A stretch of DNA of 64,000 nucleotides from an uncultured Parabacteroides sp. GTDB taxonomy: Bacteria > Bacteroidota > Bacteroidia > Bacteroidales > Tannerellaceae. Below the pieces are notes generated by a model. The model searched no databases. It was given only the letters and a program-made list of their open reading frames with translations, and was not told the DNA's origin. Location: assembly GCA_900541965.1 (NCBI GenBank), contig UQLN01000004.1, positions 62,001 to 126,000 on the forward strand. The letters are read 5' to 3'. Numbering within the stretch: position 1 is the first letter of the stretch; the number at the start of each line of letters is the position of its first letter. Shown here piece by piece: positions 57,961-64,000 of this stretch. Made by a program: the position numbers and the translations under genes.

Positions 57961-59181
57961 ATGGTTATGTTTAATGTTGAGTCCATACGGAAAGATTTTC
58001 CTATTCTGGAGCATACGATATACGATAAGCCCCTGATTTATTTTGATAACGGAGCAACGACCCAGAAACCCCGTTGTGTGGTAGAAAAGATAGAAGACGG
58101 TTATTATAACGTAAATGCCAATATCCATCGCGGAGTCCATTTCCTGAGCCAGACTGCTACAGAAGCCCATGAGGACGCAAGGCGCACCGTGCAACATTTT
58201 TTGAATGCCCGTTCATCCAACGAAATTATTTTTACACGTGGTACAACGGAAGCGATTAATCTGGTTGCCTCATCTTTTACCGACGAATGCATGTCGGCTG
58301 GTGATGAAGTAATAGTTTCCGTTATGGAACATCATTCCAATATCGTTCCCTGGCAGATACAGGCGGCCCGCAAAGGAATTACCCTGAAAGTCATCCCGAT
58401 GAATGAAAAGGGTGAACTTTGCATGGATATTTACCGTAACCTTTTCTCTGAGCGTACACGGTTGGTTTCGGTTACGCATGTTTCCAATGTATTGGGAACC
58501 GTCAATCCGGTAAAGGAAATGATAGAAGAGGCTCACCTGCATGACGTACCGGTTTTGATAGACGGTGCACAGTCCGTGCCCCATATGAAGGTCGATGTAC
58601 AGGACCTGGATGCAGAGTTCTATGTATTCTCAGGTCATAAAATATACGGTCCAACAGGCATCGGTGTGCTGTATGGTAAGGAAGAATGGCTGGATAAACT
58701 ACCCCCGTACCAGGGTGGCGGCGAAATGATTGCCACAGTTTCTTTCGACAAAACCGTATTTAATGAGCTTCCATTCAAGTTTGAAGCGGGAACCCCCGAT
58801 TATATAGGAAGTACAGCCTTGGCGGAAGCGCTGCGCTATGTGGAGCGGATAGGCATAAACAATATTGCAGCCTATGAAGAAGAACTGCTGCATTATGCAA
58901 CAGATAAACTGAAAGCGATAGAAGGAATGCGCATTTTCGGCCAGGCAGACCATAAAAGCGGAGTTCTGTCATTCCTTGTAGGGAATATCCACCACTATGA
59001 CATGGGAATGTTGCTGGACCGTCTGGGGATAGCTGTCCGTACCGGCCATCACTGTGCCCAGCCGTTGATGCATGCTTTGGGAATAGAGGGTACTGTCCGT
59101 GCCTCTTTCTCTTTCTATAATACAAAAGAAGAAATAGACGTTTTCGCAGCAGGAGTAGAACGTGTCCGGAAAATGTTTTAA
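57961..59181 (+). CDS. sufS: SufS-type cysteine desulfurase
   Basis: ATG 57961 gives 406 aa, the usual SufS length; the frame upstream overlaps the promoter. The product starts MVMFNVESIRKDFPILEHTIYDKPLIYFDNGATTQKP. It has NANIHRGVHFLSQTATEAHEDARR, FTRGTTEAINLVA, the PLP-Lys motif FYVFSGHKIYGPTGIGVLYG and the catalytic Cys in VRTGHHCAQPLM. It takes sulfur from cysteine and passes it to the SufBCD scaffold encoded 8 kb upstream. vanZ and rnhB follow with 24- and 20-bp gaps. Confidence 0.93.
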   Translation: MVMFNVESIRKDFPILEHTIYDKPLIYFDNGATTQKPRCVVEKIEDGYYNVNANIHRGVHFLSQTATEAHEDARRTVQHFLNARSSNEIIFTRGTTEAINLVASSFTDECMSAGDEVIVSVMEHHSNIVPWQIQAARKGITLKVIPMNEKGELCMDIYRNLFSERTRLVSVTHVSNVLGTVNPVKEMIEEAHLHDVPVLIDGAQSVPHMKVDVQDLDAEFYVFSGHKIYGPTGIGVLYGKEEWLDKLPPYQGGGEMIATVSFDKTVFNELPFKFEAGTPDYIGSTALAEALRYVERIGINNIAAYEEELLHYATDKLKAIEGMRIFGQADHKSGVLSFLVGNIHHYDMGMLLDRLGIAVRTGHHCAQPLMHALGIEGTVRASFSFYNTKEEIDVFAAGVERVRKMF

Positions 59182-59205
59182 AAATAAACCTTTGAAAAAG
59201 TTTTT

Positions 59206-59607
59206 ATGTGGTATTACCTGAAGAAGTATCCTATATCATTAGCGATTATAGCGATTGTTATTTATTTATCCTTTTTTAAACCGCCATCTCTGGATGTCGG
59301 GAAGATTCCCAATCTGGACAAGTTGGCACATATTTGTATGTATGGGGGAGTATCGGGAATGCTGTGGATTGAATTTCTGTTGAACCATCGTCGCTATGAA
59401 GATGTATTATGGCACGCCTGGATCGGTGCGGTACTTTGTCCGATAGCCATGAGTGGTATCATTGAGATTCTTCAGGAGTACTGTACGACCTACCGGGGTG
59501 GAGACTGGCTTGATTTTCTTGCTAATACAATCGGAGTGACATTGGCCACTCTGGTGGCTTATTTTATTATTCGCCCGTGGATGGTAAAGAAAAAAACAAA
59601 CAAATAA
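59206..59607 (+). CDS. VanZ family membrane protein
   Basis: The 133-aa product has three to four membrane helices: SLAIIAIVIYLSFF, KLAHICMYGGVSGMLWIEFLL and a C-terminal LANTIGVTLATLVAYFIIRPW. NLDKLAHICMYGG and DWLDFLANTIG are the conserved VanZ-like blocks. The function of these proteins outside teicoplanin resistance clusters is unknown. It lies between sufS and rnhB in one transcription unit. Confidence 0.85.
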   Translation: MWYYLKKYPISLAIIAIVIYLSFFKPPSLDVGKIPNLDKLAHICMYGGVSGMLWIEFLLNHRRYEDVLWHAWIGAVLCPIAMSGIIEILQEYCTTYRGGDWLDFLANTIGVTLATLVAYFIIRPWMVKKKTNK

Positions 59608-59627
59608 CTTAATAACAAGAACTCCTT

Positions 59628-60227
59628 ATGTTACTTTCTTTTTTAGAAGCAAACCGCATAGAAGCCGGCTGCGATGAAGCCGGGCGGGGATGCCTTGCCG
59701 GTTCGGTATATGCTGCGGCTGTTATTCTTCCTCCGGATTTTCATAATGAAGATTTGAACGATAGCAAGCAATTGAGTGAGAAGAAACGTTATGCTCTCCG
59801 TCCTGTTATTGAACAGGAAGCGATTGCCTGGGCCATTGGAGTTGTTACTGCTGAGGAAATAGATAAAATAAATATACTAAAGGCTTCTTTTCTTGCGATG
59901 CACCGCGCCATCGATCAATTGAAAGTAAAACCTGAATATCTGCTGATAGACGGAAACCGTTTTACTCCTTATCCGGATATTTCGCATACAACTGTAGTGA
60001 AAGGAGACGGCAAGTATCTGAGTATTGCCGCCGCTTCTATCTTGGCAAAGACTTATCGCGATGATTATATGAATGCTTTGGCGGAAGAATATCCTGCTTA
60101 TCATTGGAATGAAAATAAGGGATATCCCACGAAAGCCCATCGGGAGGCTATCCGGGACAACGGAATCACTCCTTATCACCGTAAGACTTTCACCTTGCTT
60201 CCTGAGCAGTTGGAGTTGGATTTTTAA
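59628..60227 (+). CDS. rnhB: Ribonuclease HII
   Basis: The 199-aa product has AGCDEAGRGCLAGSVYAAAVILP with the DEAGRG active-site motif, DSKQLSEKKR, LLIDGNRF and DGKYLSIAAASILAKTYRD. It removes ribonucleotides from RNA/DNA hybrids. Length is normal. The 3' side holds a 23-bp tandem repeat array and a terminator. Confidence 0.95.
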   Translation: MLLSFLEANRIEAGCDEAGRGCLAGSVYAAAVILPPDFHNEDLNDSKQLSEKKRYALRPVIEQEAIAWAIGVVTAEEIDKINILKASFLAMHRAIDQLKVKPEYLLIDGNRFTPYPDISHTTVVKGDGKYLSIAAASILAKTYRDDYMNALAEEYPAYHWNENKGYPTKAHREAIRDNGITPYHRKTFTLLPEQLELDF

Positions 60228-60284
60228 TACATTATATTATTCGTTTCCATTGGGCATCTGAGAGGCTTTTTTATTAAAGCACCT

Positions 60285-60376
60285 GTTGCGGGTAGTCGAA
60301 CAGTACTATTGCAGTACCCGCAACAACGTTATTGCGAATGTCGCAACAGGGGTATTGCGAATGCCTCAACAGTACT
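60285..60376. repeat. Four tandem 23-bp degenerate repeats between rnhB and nagB
   Basis: Units start at 60285, 60308, 60331 and 60354, each exactly 23 bp. Each begins (A/G)TTGC and carries a CGCAA/CGAA/CTCAA-like block about ten bases on, followed in three of the four by CAG and ending in T. Unit 3 has the palindrome TTGCG-N5-CGCAA. The array is directly before a bidirectional terminator. Confidence 0.7.
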
Positions 60377-60392
60377 GCTTGCATGAGAAAAC

Positions 60393-60429
60393 AAAAAGGA
60401 CCAAGTTCAGCAGAACCCAGTCCTTTTTT
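60393..60429. terminator. Bidirectional terminator between rnhB and nagB
   Basis: AAAAAGGAC pairs with GTCCTTTTT around an 18-base loop, with A and T tracts on the two sides. A second small hairpin GGCGGA/TCCGCC is at 60438-60452. Confidence 0.85.
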
Positions 60430-60471
60430 ATCTATATGGCGGATTGTCCGCCCTTTATGTCCTGTGAAATA

Positions 60472-61284
60472 TTATTTCAGTAAAGTGCAGGGACAAAGGT
60501 TATCTTTCTCAATATCTTTGAAATAGTTATAAGTTCCCACCTTTATCTCGGCACAAGCAGCTTCGTCGGCTACGATGATACCTTTCGGGTGCAATTGCAA
60601 TGCAGTGATAGTCCACATCTGGTTTACTGCACCTTCTACTACTTGTTGTAAAGCGCGGGCCTTATTGTGGCCGTTTACCATAATCAGTACTTCTTTTGCA
60701 TCCAGTACGGTCCCTACACCAACTGTTACAGAAGTCTTGGGTACTTTGTTTACATCATTGTCGAAGAAACGTGAGTTTGCAATAATCGTATCTGTAGTCA
60801 ATGTTTTTACACGTGTACGTGAAGACAGGGAAGAACCCGGTTCGTTGAATGCGATATGTCCGTCAGGCCCGATGCCTCCAAGGAACAAATCAACGCCACC
60901 TACCGCTTTCATTTTAGCTTCGTAAGCATTACATTCGGCTTCCAGGTCGGGTGCGTTACCGTTCAGGATATTTACGTTTTCCGGTTTGATATCAATATGG
61001 CTGAAGAAATTGTTCCACATGAAAGAGTGGTAACTTTCAGGATGGTCTTTCGGCAATCCTACATATTCGTCCATATTGAAAGTGATGATATGCTGGAAGG
61101 AGATAACTCCTTGTTTGTTCAATTCAATCAGGTTTTTGTACATTCCCAGAGGTGAAGAACCGGTAGGCAAACCCAGTACAAATGGTTTTTCTGCTGTCGG
61201 ATTCGCTTTTTTAATCTTTGCAGCCACATAATTGGCAGCCCATTTGGAAAGCTGCTCGTAATTAGGTTCAATAATAAGTCTCAT
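60472..61284 (-). CDS. nagB: Glucosamine-6-phosphate deaminase
   Basis: The 270-aa product has VLGLPTGSSPLGMYKNLIEL, FNMDEYVGLPKDHPESYHSFMWNNFF, LGGIGPDGHIAFNEPGSSLSSRTRVK and the late VTVGVGTVLDAKEVLIMVNGHNKA, all diagnostic for NagB. It turns glucosamine-6-phosphate into fructose-6-phosphate and ammonia, feeding host or wall amino sugars into glycolysis. It is monocistronic here; no regulator is adjacent. Confidence 0.95.
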   Translation of the reverse strand: MRLIIEPNYEQLSKWAANYVAAKIKKANPTAEKPFVLGLPTGSSPLGMYKNLIELNKQGVISFQHIITFNMDEYVGLPKDHPESYHSFMWNNFFSHIDIKPENVNILNGNAPDLEAECNAYEAKMKAVGGVDLFLGGIGPDGHIAFNEPGSSLSSRTRVKTLTTDTIIANSRFFDNDVNKVPKTSVTVGVGTVLDAKEVLIMVNGHNKARALQQVVEGAVNQMWTITALQLHPKGIIVADEAACAEIKVGTYNYFKDIEKDNLCPCTLLK

Positions 61285-61356
61285 AACGTGTTTTTTTAAT
61301 AGGAGATTGAAAGCTGCAATGTGGCGACCGGCAATCTCCAGCGTTTATAAATAAGA

Positions 61357-62553
61357 TTATCTTTTGCTTTTCAATTGTTCTGCCATAGCGAGACCCAGTT
61401 CACGGCAAGCGTAATATTTATCCGCTTTCAGCCCTTGTTTCTGTTCAACAGGCACACCTACGGTTTCCCATTTCATCTTTTCGCCAAATGCGGCAAGACG
61501 TTTTACGGCTGCACCCGCCCAGGTAAATGAACCGAAATAGCCATACAGGCGGTTTTTCACTTCACGCATTTCTATTTTGCTTAAGATTGCTTCCACTTCG
61601 GGGAAAAGGCTGTTGCTATAAGTCGGGCTACCCACTATTAAGGCATTGTATTTGAATACATCTTTTAATATATAAGAAGCCGGGCTTTTGCTGACATTGT
61701 GCATAACGATGTTTTTGATGCCGCCTTCAGACAGGGCAGAGGCAATCGCTTCCGCCATCTGTTCGGTATTTCCGTACATGCTGCCGTAAAGAATAACCAC
61801 GCCTTCTTCTCCTTCATAACGGCTCAGCCGGTCGTAAATATCTATAGCTTTAGCAATGTGTTTGCGCCAAACGGGACCATGTGTGGAACAAATGGTTTGA
61901 ATGTCCAGTGCCGACAATTTTTGAAGGGCACGTTGTACCGGATTTCCATATTTACCGACGATGTTGGAATAATAGCGAATCATTTCTTCCCAGAAATGTT
62001 CGGTGTTCATATCGGTATCGATAATTCCGCCATCCAGAGTACCGTATGTACCGAAGGCATCAGCAGAGAAAAGTATTTTATCTGTAGCATCGTATGTCAC
62101 CATGACTTCCGGCCAGTGTACCATCGGCGCCATGTAGAATGCCAATTGGTGGTGTCCGATATTCAGGGTGTCGCCCTCTTTCACTTCATATAATCCGGTA
62201 GTGATGCCATGATATCCATCCAGCATTCCGAATGTTTGTTTGTTACCGATAATCTGTACATCGGGATATTGTTGGCGTAACAGGCGGATACTTCCGGCAT
62301 GGTCCGGTTCCATATGGTTCACGATTAAGTAATCGAGAGCCCGTCCGTCCAGGGCGTCTGCTATTTTCTTCAGGAAAATATCAGAATAACAAACGTCTAC
62401 GGTATCGACGAGAACTGTTTTTTCATCAACAATCAGATAGGAGTTATATGATACGCCGTAAGGAAGCGGCCACATATTTTCAAACAGCGCTTTCTGGCGG
62501 TCGTTTACCCCTACATAATAAATTTTATCTGCGATTTCTTTTAATTTGTACAT
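61357..62553 (-). CDS. Flavodiiron protein (FprA family)
   Basis: The 398-aa product has a metallo-beta-lactamase-like domain with the diiron ligand motif NHMEPDHAGSIRLL and later WPEVMVTYDATDKILFSADAFG and ICSTHGPVWR. A C-terminal flavodoxin domain follows (VVILYGSMYGNTEQMAEAIASAL, SPTYSNSLFPEV, FGSFTWAGAAVKRL). Such proteins reduce O2 to water or NO to N2O and protect anaerobes from oxygen. A heptad GTTGACA-type element lies 8 bp before its start. Confidence 0.92.
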   Translation of the reverse strand: MYKLKEIADKIYYVGVNDRQKALFENMWPLPYGVSYNSYLIVDEKTVLVDTVDVCYSDIFLKKIADALDGRALDYLIVNHMEPDHAGSIRLLRQQYPDVQIIGNKQTFGMLDGYHGITTGLYEVKEGDTLNIGHHQLAFYMAPMVHWPEVMVTYDATDKILFSADAFGTYGTLDGGIIDTDMNTEHFWEEMIRYYSNIVGKYGNPVQRALQKLSALDIQTICSTHGPVWRKHIAKAIDIYDRLSRYEGEEGVVILYGSMYGNTEQMAEAIASALSEGGIKNIVMHNVSKSPASYILKDVFKYNALIVGSPTYSNSLFPEVEAILSKIEMREVKNRLYGYFGSFTWAGAAVKRLAAFGEKMKWETVGVPVEQKQGLKADKYYACRELGLAMAEQLKSKR

Positions 62554-62561
62554 CTTTATTC

Positions 62562-62640
62562 AGTTGATAGTTGGCAGTTGATAAGGGACAGTTGCAAAGA
62601 ATATTTAAGAGTCTAAACTGTGCTTGTCGGCTGTCAACTA
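62562..62640. repeat. GTTGACA heptad element 2 (with inverted arm)
   Basis: AGTTGAT, AGTTGGC, AGTTGAT, AAGGGAC, AGTTG (62562-62594) faces an inverted arm at about 62616-62640 (ACTGTGCTTGTCGGCTGTCA). It is a diverged copy of the elements at 54485 and 63481, placed between lgt and the flavodiiron gene. Confidence 0.6.
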
Positions 62641-62649
62641 AAAATTAAA

Positions 62650-63471
62650 TTAGTTTACTTTTTTTCTTAATGCTCTCCAGACGAAATAACAACCCATAAG
62701 CACGAACGGAATGCTGAGCCACTGCCCCATATTCAGCATCATGTTTGCTTCAAACTCTTCCTGGTCATTTTTCAGGAATTCGATGAAAAAGCGTGAGCCG
62801 AATATGCAAATCATAAATACTCCGAATATTAGGCCCTCTTTTTTCCATGCCTCTTTTTTGAAATAGAGCCACATGCAAAGCGCGAATGTAACAAGGTAAC
62901 AACCTGCTTCGTAGAGTTGCGTCGGATGACTCGGGACTGTGAATATGGGTTCTGCTCCCTGTCTCCAGGCGTGCAGGTTTTCTATGAACCGGAATCCCCA
63001 GGGCTTATCGGTCGGATGACCGTATATCTCATGATTCATCAGGTTTCCTAAGCGTATCATCGCGGCAACGAGCCCGGTAGGTACTACCAGTTTGTCGAAC
63101 GCCCATAGCATGCTGCGGTGGCTGACACGTTTGGAATAGAAATAAATGGCGATGATGATACCCAGTGTACCTCCATGGCTGGCAAGCCCGCCTTCCCAAA
63201 CCTTTAAGATTTCTACAGGATGGGCTAAATAATAACCGGGGTCATAAAAAAGGACATGCCCTAGCCGGGCACCAACTACTGTTCCTATAATTGTATACAA
63301 TAACAAGGAATCAATCCAGGCTGGATTCAGTTTCTCCTTTTTCCACATCTTTTCCACTATCATGTAACCGATAGCAAAACCGATGGCAAAAGCCAGTCCG
63401 TACCAACGTATTTCACGCGAGCCGATAGTGAAAATAGCGGGATCGGCTGTCCAGGTAATAAAATCAAGCAT
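62650..63471 (-). CDS. lgt: Prolipoprotein diacylglyceryl transferase
   Basis: The 273-aa membrane protein has about seven helices and the Lgt signature region MIRLGNLMNHEIYGHPTDKPWGF near residue 135-160, preceded by GGLASHGGTLGIIIAIYFYSKR. HPTQLYEAGCYLVTFALCMW follows. It attaches diacylglycerol from phosphatidylglycerol to the lipobox Cys of prelipoproteins, which the many fimbrial lipoproteins in this window need. A heptad element is 9 bp upstream of the ATG. Confidence 0.94.
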   Translation of the reverse strand: MLDFITWTADPAIFTIGSREIRWYGLAFAIGFAIGYMIVEKMWKKEKLNPAWIDSLLLYTIIGTVVGARLGHVLFYDPGYYLAHPVEILKVWEGGLASHGGTLGIIIAIYFYSKRVSHRSMLWAFDKLVVPTGLVAAMIRLGNLMNHEIYGHPTDKPWGFRFIENLHAWRQGAEPIFTVPSHPTQLYEAGCYLVTFALCMWLYFKKEAWKKEGLIFGVFMICIFGSRFFIEFLKNDQEEFEANMMLNMGQWLSIPFVLMGCYFVWRALRKKVN

Positions 63472-63480
63472 ATTCTTTTA

Positions 63481-63560
63481 AGTTGACAGTTGACAGTTGA
63501 CAGTTGACAGTTAAAATACAGTTCGAAAACTGTCAACTGCCCCTTGTCAACTGTCAGCTA
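63481..63560. repeat. GTTGACA heptad element 3 (with inverted arm)
   Basis: Four perfect AGTTGAC units (63481-63508) and AGTTAAAATACAGTTCGAAA are followed by an inverted arm ACTGTCAACTGCCCC/TTGTCAACTGTCAGCT (63529-63559). It can form a long hairpin between ddh and lgt. Confidence 0.75.
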
Positions 63561-63562
63561 AA

Positions 63563-64000
63563 TTATACGAGTCTGCGTATCAGGCTTTCTTTCTCTCCGT
63601 AAAGCATGTCGATAACCGGTAGTTCGATCATTGTATAAGCTCCAGGCCGTTGTTTGAAGCTTGCGCGGGCAACGGAAACGAGGATTTGTGCAGTCAATGC
63701 CGGGTTGTTTATCTTCATGTCGAACTCAACCAACTGGTTCTGGGTTTTTCCGGAGACACCCTTGCGGACAAGATTTACACCGTGTCCCATATCCAACAGG
63801 TTGTCTACGCATTCTACCTGCATAACGTGTGTCTCATCGTGTGCGAAATAATCGTCAGCCTTGATAGCTGCTGCTACCTGTTTGAAATCGTAACCGTCTT
63901 TTACTTCAATATAGACCATACGGCGATGAACGCCTGTGCCTAAAGGTATTGTCATGGATAAAGCTGCTTTTACGCCTTCGATAGCTTTAACAGCAACGGT
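63563..64000 (-). CDS. ddh: Diaminopimelate dehydrogenase, C-terminal part (5' end outside window)
   Basis: The minus-strand frame is open to the window edge, reading TVAVKAIEGVKAALSMTIPLGTGVHRRMVYIEVKDG and ending YGEKESLIRRLV. The GTGVHRRMVYIE...HDETHVMQVECVDNLLDMGHGVNLVRKG segment corresponds to the substrate-binding part of meso-diaminopimelate dehydrogenase of Bacteroides. That enzyme makes meso-DAP in one NADPH-dependent step for lysine and peptidoglycan. About the first half is not visible here. Confidence 0.85.
   Translation of the reverse strand, partial: TVAVKAIEGVKAALSMTIPLGTGVHRRMVYIEVKDGYDFKQVAAAIKADDYFAHDETHVMQVECVDNLLDMGHGVNLVRKGVSGKTQNQLVEFDMKINNPALTAQILVSVARASFKQRPGAYTMIELPVIDMLYGEKESLIRRLV

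Noticed and set aside
63481..63560. The heptad repeats as a CRISPR array
   Set aside because: Units are 7 bp without spacers, there is an inverted arm, and no cas gene is present anywhere in the window.

Overview
The window looks like a chromosomal segment of a Bacteroides species (Bacteroidales). The evidence is the gene families (fimbrillin and FimB/Mfa2 lipoproteins, DUF3575/DUF3868 proteins, a PnuT/TonB thiamine operon, a bifunctional RibBA) and many promoters with the Bacteroides-type -7 box TAnnTTTG, some with a -33 TTTG about 20 bp upstream. I did not assign a species.

Layout. 1-239 is the end of tsf. 296-5988 is mostly minus-strand housekeeping: an outer-membrane protein, aspartate aminotransferase, ribBA, an LptF/LptG-type permease and a START-like protein. 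A tRNA-Met(CAT) lies at 6208-6281. About 6.3-25.3 kb is an AT-rich accessory region holding a type V pilus (fimbrillin) locus: two tandem, divergently oriented FimB/Mfa2-like paralogs; a membrane hybrid histidine kinase/response regulator with an AraC-type output domain; and seven consecutive fimbrial lipoprotein genes ending in a 993-aa DUF4906 tip-like protein. After it come a remnant of an Rpn-type transposase and a 6-bladed beta-propeller lipoprotein.

25.6-33.7 kb returns to housekeeping: a HAD hydrolase, a coiled-coil lipoprotein, rsmI, a RecD-like helicase, DUF3822-rsmD and cls. 34-36 kb has a DUF3575/DUF3868 pair of the kind usually found next to fimbrial genes. 36.7-40.4 kb is a thiamine uptake operon (TonB receptor, PnuT, thiamine pyrophosphokinase) behind a TPP riboswitch. 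40.5-50.1 kb is rimP-nusA-infB-cvpA followed by sufB-sufC-sufD, with a GxxExxY gene flanked by a 51-bp inverted repeat inserted between sufC and sufD. 50.3-55.3 kb has a SusA-like GH13 enzyme, a short UvrA paralog and a zeta-toxin-like kinase overlapping a 56-aa gene. 55.4-64 kb has hemW, a cold-shock/RRM operon, sufS-vanZ-rnhB, nagB, a flavodiiron protein, lgt and the 3' part of ddh.

The most interesting non-coding signals are these. (1) A 12-bp motif close to GTATTTCTATCA recurs in the fimbrial intergenic regions, mostly as direct pairs 20-22 bp apart; two pairs lie exactly 71 bp upstream of -7 boxes, a geometry that would suit the AraC-type regulator encoded there. (2) The GxxExxY gene is framed by long inverted repeats, and a gene-less palindrome of similar style lies after sufD. 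(3) Heptad GTTGACA elements sit 8-12 bp in front of three start codons. (4) There is a 4 x 23-bp tandem repeat between rnhB and nagB. (5) The zeta-like kinase and its overlapping small gene form a possible toxin-antitoxin pair.
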